Of a DNA stretch of 42,873 nt, positions 34,558 through 42,873 are shown in pieces. Made by a program: the position numbers and the translations under genes. A model generated the notes under the pieces. It saw nothing but the letters and a program-made list of their open reading frames with translations. It was not told the origin of the DNA and made no database searches. Within the stretch, counting starts at the first letter, position 1. The number at the start of each line of letters is the position of its first letter. This DNA is from Spongospora subterranea (Eukaryota; Endomyxa; Phytomyxea; Plasmodiophorida; Plasmodiophoridae): contig OUQQ01000107.1 of assembly GCA_900404475.1 (NCBI GenBank), positions 1-42,873 on the forward strand. The letters run 5' to 3'.

Positions 34558-35811
34558 TTATGACACAAAAGGCAGATCGTTGAGAAATCGTTTGATCATG
34601 TCGAAGGCGTGTGATGGCTGATCAGCTGGAACCATGTGGCCAGCATTCATGACCAGAACATGGGTTAGACTGGACCCGGATCTCACATACCCTGCTACGG
34701 TCCCATCCACCTTCCACTCGACATTTTCCCCATTCAGATATTCCCTTTGGCCATCCCACTCCAGATATCCTTCCAGCATTGTCTCCACCCCAATGTAATT
34801 GCATATCCAATCGAACTGGCCATTGAACAGCAACACCCGACTATGCCTCACTACTTCCTGTAAATACTGAAGGGACGAAACCATATCATCCGCCCGCAAG
34901 GCATCAAACACAGATTTCCCATCGTCTTCATTGAAAATTTTATCGCCAACATGTAGCGCTTGGCGAACTTCGGGAAGTGTGAGCCATTTGTCGAACGGCA
35001 ATGGCAAGTCTGCTTGGCCACTGAAATCCCTAACATCATAAGGAGAGAAGCTGCCACCGCTTCCGTAGATGAATTCAGCGACTTGATCCCATGCTTGGGT
35101 GGACTCCAGCATCCTTCCTTTCTCCATCAGCTCCATGACCTTTTCCATCAACCTGTCCGCCTTCCTTTTCTGCTCAGCGTTTAGCAAACCATGGTGATGA
35201 GCGTGGTCGGTATAGCCTGGGATTTGCGCCTCAGGATGGGTCCATGGCCCACATAATGCGATTCCCTCCAGGTTGATCATGGCATCTTCCCCATTCGCCT
35301 GCTCATTCCACTTGATGATATGATAGGCAATCGTCGGTATGTATTTGCCAGCGTACGATTCCCCGGTTAAAAACAGATCGCAGGCTTGATATTCAGGAAA
35401 TTTTTTGTAAAACAAGGTCAGGAATCGAATGAAATCTTGAGCACCTTCCTTGTCGTTTCTCACATACCGATTTGGGTCGTTGGTATAAGAGAAACCGGTT
35501 CCGACGGGATAGTCGACAAACATTAGATGAGCATGTTGATGCCAGGAATATGGGTTAGAGGAAAGATTCAATTGTTCATCAACAGTGTATGGCCCGATGT
35601 TTTCAGCGAACAGCCCATAAAGAGATGATGAACCTGGACCGCCTTGTAGCCAGATAACCAGAGGTGTTCGCTTCAGTGGTATGTCGGAGTTGCTGCTCTG
35701 AAATAACCAGAAGAACAGGTTCGACTGTGTATAGTCTTCAACGGTGATGAATCCCGAGTATTGCGGGTGATGCGGGACTCCAAACCCTGGCAAATACGTA
35801 ACTTGTGCCAT
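34558..35811 (-). CDS. Serine carboxypeptidase (peptidase S10, CPVL-like)
   Basis: S10 enzymes remove C-terminal residues at acid pH in vacuole/lysosome-like compartments. A single long exon encodes 417 residues from the ATG at 35811. The fold and triad are complete: YSGFITVEDY...NLFFWLF, VIWLQGGPGSSS (oxyanion hole), VDYPVGTGFSY, TGESYAGKYIP (S152), FNGQFDWICN (D334) and NAGHMVPADQP (H392). The closest subgroup by motif wording is CPVL/vitellogenic-like. Oddly, no signal peptide precedes the mature-like start: the frame stays open upstream to about 35997 but has no earlier ATG, so either a 5' exon is missing from this model or the enzyme is not secreted. Confidence 0.92.
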   Translation of the reverse strand: MAQVTYLPGFGVPHHPQYSGFITVEDYTQSNLFFWLFQSSNSDIPLKRTPLVIWLQGGPGSSSLYGLFAENIGPYTVDEQLNLSSNPYSWHQHAHLMFVDYPVGTGFSYTNDPNRYVRNDKEGAQDFIRFLTLFYKKFPEYQACDLFLTGESYAGKYIPTIAYHIIKWNEQANGEDAMINLEGIALCGPWTHPEAQIPGYTDHAHHHGLLNAEQKRKADRLMEKVMELMEKGRMLESTQAWDQVAEFIYGSGGSFSPYDVRDFSGQADLPLPFDKWLTLPEVRQALHVGDKIFNEDDGKSVFDALRADDMVSSLQYLQEVVRHSRVLLFNGQFDWICNYIGVETMLEGYLEWDGQREYLNGENVEWKVDGTVAGYVRSGSSLTHVLVMNAGHMVPADQPSHAFDMIKRFLNDLPFVS

Positions 35812-36176
35812 GATGTCTTCGCAATTTCGCGTCGGGTTTGTCACGGTGACTGGACGGCGGTGACGATTACCAGAGAAATACTTAAGTTGTGAGGACAAGC
35901 GAGCGAACTGTACAAAAACGACTGGTCCACGGTACGGGTTGAAACGGTCAAAGGTCCGCCCCCGGTCGGAGGTTTGTCCATCGGCCGACCGGGTCGATTA
36001 TCGCTCCAGTCCACAGTCAATGGGACGCATTTTTGGACTCTTGTGGATATATATAAATAAACATCTCCGCACTCTACTGAACTGCATGCTTGTCCATTAG
36101 AGAAACTTTGGATAGAATTCAGCCCATGTTCAACCGTCTACGACAGAAAACAGTGACAAAATGTCTTAAATATGAA
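35812..36176 (-). other. Intergenic region with a TATA-like element
   Basis: About 365 bp upstream of the carboxypeptidase. A 12-bp A/T run, tatatataaata (36048-36059, plus strand), reads as a TATA-like element in either direction and lies about 240 bp from the ATG. An open frame starting with an ATG near 35981 runs over the start of the peptidase gene in another phase and could contribute an unrecognised first exon. Confidence 0.3.
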
Positions 36177-37967
36177 TTATTTTCTTGTATTATTTTTATT
36201 GGCTTTGGCAAGCTGCTTATTCCTCAGATCTTGCCATGCATCAACATCGAAATAATGTGACATCTGCCTGCCGGCTGAATCATCTGGCAATCCAGCAGCT
36301 TCCCAGTGACTAGAAAATATAATAAGACGACCATTAACTTAAACGTAGAACAGTGGTACCTCTGATCAGGACCGGTCTGTCTAAAGCGTTTTCCTCGGGA
36401 GATAAAAGCAGCACTTTGAATTTCCATATCATCTTGTTTGTTGATACCACAGAGTTCAGGGAAGTTTTGCAAGTTGTCAAAAGTGTGAGAGGCTGACGAT
36501 CGGATTCTCAGCGTTGGAGGTAGTAATCCTTCACGAAACCATGATGAGATTCGAGACGTTGTAAACGGTCCTGACAAGAACAGTAAAGCACAATCGTGAA
36601 CGCAACCTCGAAAAAATCACCTTGCTCCTGGCCGGCAGAATCGATATAGTACCAACCGTGAACAGAATCCTCTGGGACCTGAATATTCCATTGTAGTGGG
36701 GCTGGAGGTCGATGAGCTGCCCACCCAGGACAAGGCTGGCGATTTGCGAAAATCGTGAACATAGTCTCGTCACAGCTGCGGATTTTGACAGCTGAACAAA
36801 CCGAATACATAATTCAGTCTAAAAAATGTTCTCACGAATAGGGTGGGCTTACCGGGACTGATTAACTGTTTATCAAACCAAGCCCGCATATGTTTTGAGG
36901 GAAATGGCCCCTGCTCTTCCCCATTATCATCAATATAAAACCAGGTCAACGATTCTTCTGCTTCAGCAGCAGCGGCAGCCTCTGCAGCAGGATTTCGAAC
37001 AGGGATAGGAGGACGGTTGAAAACCTCAAGGAAGTCCTCTCCTAATGGCTCAAAATCATACCCACCGACAATCCGAACCTAACACAATAAGCACGTTTAC
37101 GGAAAGAAAATACCCAGTACCTTGACGTGATTATGAAGAAACCCCAGCTTCGCCCAAGTAATCATTTGCTGGGCTGGAAACGGGCCTTGCTCATCTCCAC
37201 AATCATCAATATAATACCATGAGCTCTCTGTAGCAGTGTCCTGCTTATCGTTTAAGAAACTATCAGATGAAAACACAATCAAGATTTACAGCTTTAGGCG
37301 CAGGTTTACTCATTTCTTCGATCTGTTCGTCTTCATCAAATTCATGAGGTGCATTATCAGTTGAACGAGTAACTCCGACAGCCGCTGCCGCATCTCTGAA
37401 AATCGCTGCATGGGTCCCAAGGAATCCGAAATCCTACAACCATGTTAAGAGTATTACAAAACAACAAGCGGAGCCTTTACCCGTTGAGACTTTGGCCGGA
37501 CCATAACAGAAGCACTGAAATGCCCAGACACATACCATGATCCCATTGTGGACAACGGGAAAGGGCCTTGCTCTTCGCCTGAAATCCGATAGAAACCGTA
37601 ATCAATGTCATGAGCAAAACACGGTGGAGCATTTCATAACATGAATTAAATGAGGCGCTACGCTGAGAGTGAAATTGAAAGAATTCTAGTGAATCTGTTC
37701 CGTACCGTCAGCGTCCAAATAAAACCATTCCTCTTTGCTAATATCATTTTTCTCCACATTTACTGTATTGGACGCCTCAACCACCTGAGGTTTAGTAAAC
37801 TCGGGAGCCGGTCGAATAGTGCTCAGCGGCTTAAAAATCGATTTGCGCTCGGTTCGAACAAGCAAGTCCGGTCTGAGCCATCCAACCGCGAACCAATCCG
37901 CCATATCCGACGTTGGGAACGGCCCCTGGACGATTCCGCTGTCGTCGACATAAAGCCATTGCTGCAT
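36177..37967 (-). CDS. Protein with five tandem GYF domains and a conserved-looking C-terminal tail
   Basis: GYF domains are about 60-residue adaptors that bind proline-rich peptides in splicing, translation-repression and trafficking proteins, normally one per protein. Eight minus-strand exons (37706-37967, 37481-37578, 37290-37433, 37121-37240, 36853-37078, 36621-36791, 36360-36570, 36177-36309) give 454 residues. The five copies start at W4, W81, W176, W254 and W330. Each shows W-x-Y, then (D/S)xxGxxQGPF, and an aromatic-rich helix such as DMADWFAVGWL, TMGSWYVSGHF, QMITWAKLGFL, HMRAWFDKQLI or RISSWFREGLL. Linkers are acidic or Ala-rich. The tail (about 385-454) reads FISRGKRFRQTG, then HWEAAGLPDDSAGRQMSHYF, and ends in a Lys/Asn-rich helix; it looks conserved but I cannot name it. 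It may be nuclear RNA-processing related, by analogy with single-GYF proteins only. Confidence 0.82.
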
Positions 37968-38311
37968 ATCCGTCAACAATATAGCTGTGATACGCTGACG
38001 ATATATAATATAATATGACAATGTCGGAACAATCACCGCCGTAGATGATGGGGTGTAATGTGACAATAGGCCGCGCCGTCCTGGACACGATCATCCCCTT
38101 GACGGGGAATCCCCGGGCTCGGCCTCCCAACTGCCTATTGAAAAGCGGACACGGGACGACACGCTGCATGAAATGGGCCTCGATGGGTTAATTCATCGCC
38201 GCGACCAACGGTTTTGTGTTAGCAGATAGGGTGTGCGCTCGAACCAGATTATGATTCGTAACTTTTCTAAGAAGCAATAAAGAGAATACTACGTACAGAA
38301 GTTTCCTTAAT
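37968..38311 (-). other. Gap between the Tim21 stop and the five-GYF start
   Basis: About 340 bp. It contains the promoter and leader of the five-GYF gene and the Tim21 3' end. The five-GYF frame stays open upstream of the ATG (to about 38066) but has no earlier ATG. No RNA gene or repeat seen. Confidence 0.4.
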
Positions 38312-39075
38312 TTATTGACTTGTTGCCTGCTCATCGCGCCTGTCCACAACGTACACAGGCTTCCCTGTTAAATTGATTCCAGAGTTAATCAGTGATGGAA
38401 TGTGCATTGTTTGGCACATACGACGTGGGCAATCCACAATGATGTAGTTAAAGTCCAATCCTCCAAACCAGCCAGACTGTTTCGCTTCAGCGAATACATC
38501 TCCTTGTGCATTTGGCCCACTAATATGATATTGCACCTAACCCATGATCATAGAATTACCATTTGCCTCAAATGCGCCGTCCAGAAACAAATTACTTTGA
38601 CGTGCTTGACACCGTCGACAACCTCTTGGTTATGTACCAACTGGCTTCTTCGTCTGGATCCTTCGCCAAACGCTTTCATCGGTGTGCCAATAATTTTAAT
38701 AACCTAAACACCATTGGCCTATGCTCAGGAAGGGCGACCAATCGTCCCATCCGCCCCTGACCTCCTCATCTTCCCGAATTCGATCAAACGATTTATCCCG
38801 AACTTTATATGGACTTGATGGCGAAAACAGTGCACTACTGATAGAATACACGACCGCACCAGTCAGGATTATGCTACCTCCAACAAACGCGAAGTTGACT
38901 GAGGTTTTGGCAACTAATGAAACGTATGATGAGTGATGGTGAACCATGACGATGGAGGTAGATCAACCACATCACAACCTTCCTTCACGGTCTGGATGGC
39001 ATGTTGCCGAGATTCCGCCTTGGTTAACTGGTTCGTGGCGAACGACCTGCGGGCCAGATGCACCAGGCGCGACAT
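38312..39075 (-). CDS. TIM21: Mitochondrial inner-membrane import protein Tim21
   Basis: Tim21 is a TIM23-complex subunit that contacts the TOM complex and respiratory-chain complexes. Four minus-strand exons (38979-39075, 38762-38913, 38596-38703, 38312-38536) encode 193 residues. The start MSRLVHLARRSFATNQ is a good mitochondrial presequence. One transmembrane helix follows (VNFAFVGGSIILTGAVVYSI), directly before the family signature ALFSPSSPYKV. Then come IREDEEV, IIGTPMKAFGEGSRRRSQ and the intermembrane-space domain ending YHISGPNAQGDVFAEAK with DFNYIIVD, which is diagnostic. Using the GTAATTTG donor gives a 59-nt intron before VQYHISG; an alternative donor would imply a 23-nt intron and is less likely. 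Shorter than yeast Tim21 (239). Confidence 0.93.
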
Positions 39076-39319
39076 GATGTTCGTGTACTAGGGACAACGA
39101 CAAAACCAGTGTAAGGGCGAACTCCGGTCTCCGTCACGGGCATCATGGCAGGAAGGGTGTGTAGAGGCCGACGACAATGCATTAAGGCCAAATCATCCCT
39201 AGGGACGGCCGACCATTTGGTGATCGCTGACGTTTGCAAAAACATAGACTCATTACGATCTGATGTTCTTTATAAATGAACGTTGAAACTGCATTGGGTA
39301 TATATGGGGTTGATCGCGA

Positions 39320-40339
39320 CTACACTAGAGGCGATAGCTGACAGATCAGACGATGAGATCGTAGGCCACCCGCTTGAGTAAAACTCTTGCCGCACATCTC
39401 ACAGGAATGGGGTTTCCCGCCGGAATGGATCAGCAGGTGGGTCTTGAGGCTGCCGGATTGCGAGAACGCCTTGTCGCAGACCTGGCAAACATGTGGTTTA
39501 CGGCCACTGTGGATCATATGATGCGTTCGCAGGCTATCTTGACGGCCGAACGATTTCCCACATACGCTGCAGATGTGAGGTTTATCACCGGAATGGGTGA
39601 TCAGATGCGCTTTCAGGTTTCCGGATTGCGAGAACGCTTTGCCGCACGTGTCGCACGTATGGGGTTTGTCGCCGGTATGTGTTAGCGCATGGTGCTTGAG
39701 GCTATCAGATCGGGCGAACCGTTTGCCACATTCCTCGCATGTATGGGGCTTATCGCCAGAATGAGTCCGTAAATGGGTTTTGAGATTTCCTGATTGAGCG
39801 AATCGATTGCCACACAGTGTGCACATGAACGGTTTCTCGCCTGAATGTGTGAACATGTGGTTTTTCAGATGACCGGGCCTGGCGAAACACTTTTTGCAAA
39901 GACTACAGTAGTAGGGTTTATCTCCAGAATGGGCGAGCATATGGGTCTTGAGGCTGCCGGATTGGGAAAAACACTTGCCGCACACTTCGCAGGTATGGGG
40001 TTTGTCGCCAGAATGGGTTAGCATATGAATCTTGAGATTGCCCGACTGGGCGAACGACTTGTCGCATTGGTGGCATGCGAACGGCCTCTCCCCAGAATGA
40101 ATCAGTTTGTGTGTCTTCAGCCCGGCCGGTCTTGAGAACATTCTACTGCACAGATCGCAGCCATAGGGTTTATCTTTGGAAGGGCATTTTTGTATTTTAT
40201 CAGTGTCGATCGGCGGCACCTCAGCGGACATGGCGACTTCGCCACCGCCATCGTTGATACTGACGCTGTCGTTTACGTGGATGGCGGAATCAGAAATAAT
40301 GGAATCGGGAAGTATGGCAAGATCAGGTGGTGCGTCCAT
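39320..40339 (-). CDS. C2H2 zinc-finger protein with ten tandem fingers
   Basis: A single-exon gene of 339 residues: an acidic N-terminal 55 residues without known domain, then ten 28-residue C2H2 fingers with the linker H(S/T)G(D/E)KP. Nine fingers are C-x2-C...H-x3-H; the tenth ends H-x3-C (HRLIC). Finger cores vary at recognition positions (RPAGLKT, QSGNLKI, QSGSLKT, RPGHLKN, RSDSLKH, RQDSLRT, QAGGLRS), so it probably binds a long DNA site or acts as a transcriptional regulator. The near-identical linkers and repeated QSGNLK/QSGSLK helices suggest recent internal duplication. Target unknown. The ATG at 40339 is the first in frame. Confidence 0.88.
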   Translation of the reverse strand: MDAPPDLAILPDSIISDSAIHVNDSVSINDGGGEVAMSAEVPPIDTDKIQKCPSKDKPYGCDLCSRMFSRPAGLKTHKLIHSGERPFACHQCDKSFAQSGNLKIHMLTHSGDKPHTCEVCGKCFSQSGSLKTHMLAHSGDKPYYCSLCKKCFARPGHLKNHMFTHSGEKPFMCTLCGNRFAQSGNLKTHLRTHSGDKPHTCEECGKRFARSDSLKHHALTHTGDKPHTCDTCGKAFSQSGNLKAHLITHSGDKPHICSVCGKSFGRQDSLRTHHMIHSGRKPHVCQVCDKAFSQSGSLKTHLLIHSGGKPHSCEMCGKSFTQAGGLRSHRLICQLSPLV

Positions 40340-40854
40340 CAACCGTAATGAAGGCCCCGATCCCGCGCAAGACAGATTCGCAATATCGGGTCAACAGCTG
40401 GCGATGATTGCCCTTCGACCGAGATGGTTGAAGTGCCTGTGGGCAAGTTCGGCAGTCAATTTGCGACCTGATCTGCCAGTTGATCAGCAGCCAGGTGGAA
40501 GCAGCACACGAGCACCGAGGGCTGCGCAGTTCTCCGTGGCTGGGGCGCAATAGCCCTGTCCCTGGCGATAATTGCCGCAGCCGAGTGGGCGAACCCGACT
40601 CGTTTTTTCTGGCAAATTCGGCCAAGGTTGTGACGTTTACGTCAGGCCCATCCTGGCATAGTAAACACTATGGTGGTTGTGCAACACCTCGGAGACCATA
40701 CCCATTGCGACTGCATTGGCAAACCAAATACACCTCGATTGGCAAGGTGCTCTTCCAAAGCCTAGAGTGGGTATCAAAGTTGAACAAACGCAATTTTCAA
40801 GAATCGGTGGCTTTGTGAGATCGGGAAAATCGGGGTGGATTTCCGAGATTCTCC

Positions 40855-40872
40855 GGTGACGACTGCGTCACC
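40855..40872. repeat. 7-bp stem, 4-base loop hairpin
   Basis: ggtgacg (40855-40861) and cgtcacc (40866-40872) are perfect reverse complements around a four-base loop. It lies about 100 bp from the larger inverted repeat in the same gene-poor region. Confidence 0.6.
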
Positions 40873-40974
40873 ACGGCTGCTGGGAGATGTCGGTACGCGG
40901 CGCCGCACACCAGCACCCCAAGGATACTTATCAATGGTTACCTTCCTGGGAGGCAGCTGACTGCGATCAAATCA

Positions 40975-41105
40975 AGCCGTCGTGGCGGGACAGAAGCTTT
41001 CAAAAACGACTGGGCATGCAGCTCTCGATGGATATATTAACAACTTATGTCGTGATCCGTCACGTGTCTACAGGGCAGCAAAGCGTCTGTCCCGCCACGA
41101 CGGCT
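40975..41105. repeat. 20-bp perfect inverted repeat bounding a 131-bp segment
   Basis: Positions 40975-40994 and 41086-41105 (tctgtcccgccacgacggct on the right) are exact reverse complements, 20 of 20, with a 91-base interior. No target-site duplication is evident directly outside the arms and the interior codes for nothing recognisable. It could be a very small inverted-repeat (MITE-like) element or a structured RNA. Confidence 0.75.
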
Positions 41106-41963
41106 GTATTGTTCGCAGATTTTTCTTCGATCAAAGCGAAACAGTCACCTTTGTCGAAATCGGAGGCCGCTCTCCGTCCCGAAAAGTATTTACCGACCAT
41201 AAACGGGCTGGGCAGAACTTATTTCCAGAGCCTAGTGGTCTGTATCCAGTAACTCATCAGGTATCGAGATTCTGCAAACTGCTTTCATTGATTTTCTGGA
41301 TGTTGCGGTTGTTGGGGTCAATGGCAGAAATTGATGTTGCTTCCGGACGACAGACGTTAATGTCATCGTTTTGATTGTTGTTTTTTCCACACACGACGGT
41401 ACTTTGCTTTCAATAAAGTATCGACGTTCGAAAATGTCACTTTCCCTTTGGACCGACGAAATACGTCTTTTGAAGGTCTGGGCTTTATTATGCTGTGTAT
41501 GCTGAATTTTGGCCGGTAGGCGTTTGGTTCTGTCAAAATCCGATTTTCCCGCGCCACGAGCCATGAAAATCAAGGCCTGAAAGCGACTTTGAACTCGTTA
41601 AAATCATGTTCGTCTGAAAAATTGACGGCCGACCAGATTTTGTACATCATAACTAACGTCCCGATTCGTTATTGAGCCTGCCATGGTTGTTTTGCTGCCC
41701 GAGTGATATCGTTGTTGCACGGTGAACCACAGCGACGTCCCTGACAACCGTGGCATGCAATGGGAAACATATCATAGTCTCGTGTGTTTCTCAACTTAAT
41801 TGTGGGGTTTGCGACGCCCGCCTTCGTCCTTTCGATTTTTTGAGGCTTCGCAAAATGGAATACGCCACGTGACGCCAGCCTAAAAGTTAGCTGGAGATTT
41901 TTTGCCAATCGACGTCTGATCTCTTTTATGCAAGACGATAACACGGGGCGACCTCCCGCGGCG

Positions 41964-42873
41964 TCATGTCTCAGGTTCGCATTTGTACCCTGATTTCAGG
42001 GCTCGCTGCGTGTTGGACCACGATGATGACATGCCTTTCGGCATTTTCGTCTGGCATTTTGACACTGTTGCTGTTTCATCACCAGCAGAGTGATTCGATT
42101 TCGCCAACGACAACAGATCGATAATAAATTTAGTCAAGCAGATCTATTGTCCCGTGATTGGACTTCTCATGTTTTCATAGGCAGGTCAGGCATTTGCACT
42201 TTACCAGCAACTATCCAGAATTTAAGGAACAGTTTATTGACTAACAAGAGCCGATCCAGCTTCTTGATTATTGAACTGCGTTGACGAGGACAGAGACACT
42301 CCCGCGTTGGCATTGGCTGTCGCTGTTTCCTCACCAGCAGAATAGGTTGACGGCGACGGCAGACTTCCCCCATTATCAGTCATTGACACAGGGTGATAAA
42401 TGGTTGAACCGTCCAATGCAACGGTGTGATTTTGCACTGTGCTAGTTCCAGCTTCGTATGACGCGGAAGTATCCTTAGAACCTAGTGGAAAGCATAAGCC
42501 ACCACATACAAAGTAGTTTAGCGAAGTCCAAAATACCATTATTAAGTCCAGCTGCATTTTCCTTATCAACAACGAGTGGAAGTATTTGCCTTGAAATTGC
42601 TAATTCTACATCGGCTGCCAACCTTTCAGCAACAGCTTTCACATGAACCTGATGCGATGCTTCTGACGCTTGCTGGGCAGCAGTAAGCTTTGCTTCTTCT
42701 TCAGCTGCCAAAGGAGCAGAATTAGCTTTAGCTTCTACTTCAATTGGCAACCGAGCAGCATTATTTCTCGCTTCTTCCTCAGCCAACCGTGCAGATTTAG
42801 CTTTGACTTCTTCCTCAGCTGCCAACCGAGCAGCAACAGCTTTAGCTTCTTCTTCAACCGCCAACCGAGCAGC
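41964..42873 (-). CDS. Ala/Glu-rich repeat protein, partial (5' end outside the window)
   Basis: An open frame enters from the right edge and runs to a donor; the exon 42537-42873 joins across a 55-nt intron (42482-42536) to an exon ending either at a TAA at 42234 or, by a further intron (42144-42245), in a 60-codon exon at 41964-42143. The edge exon encodes at least five 13-residue repeats of the form AARLAAEEEVKAK, a predicted continuous helix or coiled coil, followed by a Ser/Thr/Asn-rich low-complexity tail. The extended model is favoured by a repeated peptide: SAGEETATA in one exon and SAGDETATV in the next. Function unknown; such repeats occur in structural and adhesin-like proteins. 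Confidence 0.6.

Larger units (their letters stand above)
40340..41963. other. 1.6-kb region without a confident gene
   Basis: The left half is more GC-rich than average and carries the two inverted repeats listed separately. Two minus-strand open stretches are notable but unproven. One, ATG at 41573, begins MARGAGKSDFD and is very basic; a second overlapping frame ends KAKYRRVWKKQQSKR at about 41363. The other, 41669-41944, starts with an amphipathic basic leader (MLSSCIKEIRRRLAKN) and ends with a cysteine cluster CHGCQGRRCGSPC. Neither matches a family I know. No transposase, reverse transcriptase or rRNA sequence is visible. Confidence 0.4.

Noticed and set aside
38514..38536. A 23-nt intron in the Tim21 gene, which would be exceptionally short
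   Set aside because: A donor further upstream (GTAATTTG) gives a normal 59-nt intron and a better match to the Tim21 family.
39374..39685. Plus-strand open frame of 103 codons
   Set aside because: It is the antisense shadow of the repeated zinc-finger codons.
40340..41963. Transposon coding remnant
   Set aside because: No transposase, integrase or reverse-transcriptase motif was found in any frame; only the short inverted repeats are supported.

Overview
This is a compact, intron-rich nuclear genome segment of a eukaryote. Almost every gene is broken by short introns, mostly 46-65 nt, usually GT...(T/C)AG with a CTAAC-like branch site. Genes lie close together on both strands: convergent neighbours are only 35-150 bp apart and divergent pairs 0.6-1.4 kb apart. 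Exon models were rebuilt by hand from splice signals, reading frame and protein similarity; in every multi-exon gene except the two edge genes the exon sum is a multiple of three. The lineage cannot be fixed. VID27, GCK-III kinase, NCAPH and Tim21 fit an opisthokont or early-diverging fungus-like lineage or an amoebozoan, while HslV and GlcNAc-transferase I argue against ordinary Dikarya.

Left part (1-13.9 kb): an unresolved gene end; a mitochondrial-type HslV protease; an Aladin-like nucleoporin (AAAS); convergent to it an M20 metallopeptidase; GlcNAc-transferase I (MGAT1) with a probable GC-AG intron; VID27; and a WDR44-like WD protein with a CCAAT-containing hairpin just upstream.

Middle part (13.9-30.7 kb): a Derlin, a GCK-III/MST3-type Ste20 kinase, a 1,976-residue phosphatidylinositol 4-kinase alpha (minus strand), an alkaline ceramidase, condensin subunit NCAPH (13 exons), a small WKF-domain (C7orf50-like) nucleolar protein, and a membrane-anchored alpha/beta-hydrolase-fold protein that lacks the nucleophile serine.

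Right part (30.7-42.9 kb): a Sel1 protein with about 19 repeats; then a minus-strand run of an S10 serine carboxypeptidase, an unusual protein with five tandem GYF domains and an unrecognised conserved-looking tail, Tim21, and a ten-finger C2H2 protein; then about 1.6 kb with no confident gene but two striking inverted repeats; and finally the 3' end of an Ala/Glu-rich repeat protein that runs off the window.

The genes are housekeeping in nature and not an operon. Themes are the secretory pathway and ER (Derlin, MGAT1, ceramidase, Sel1, carboxypeptidase, PI4K), mitochondria (HslV, Tim21) and the nucleus (Aladin, NCAPH, WKF protein, zinc finger). The best candidate for something undescribed is the five-GYF protein at 36.2-38.0 kb.
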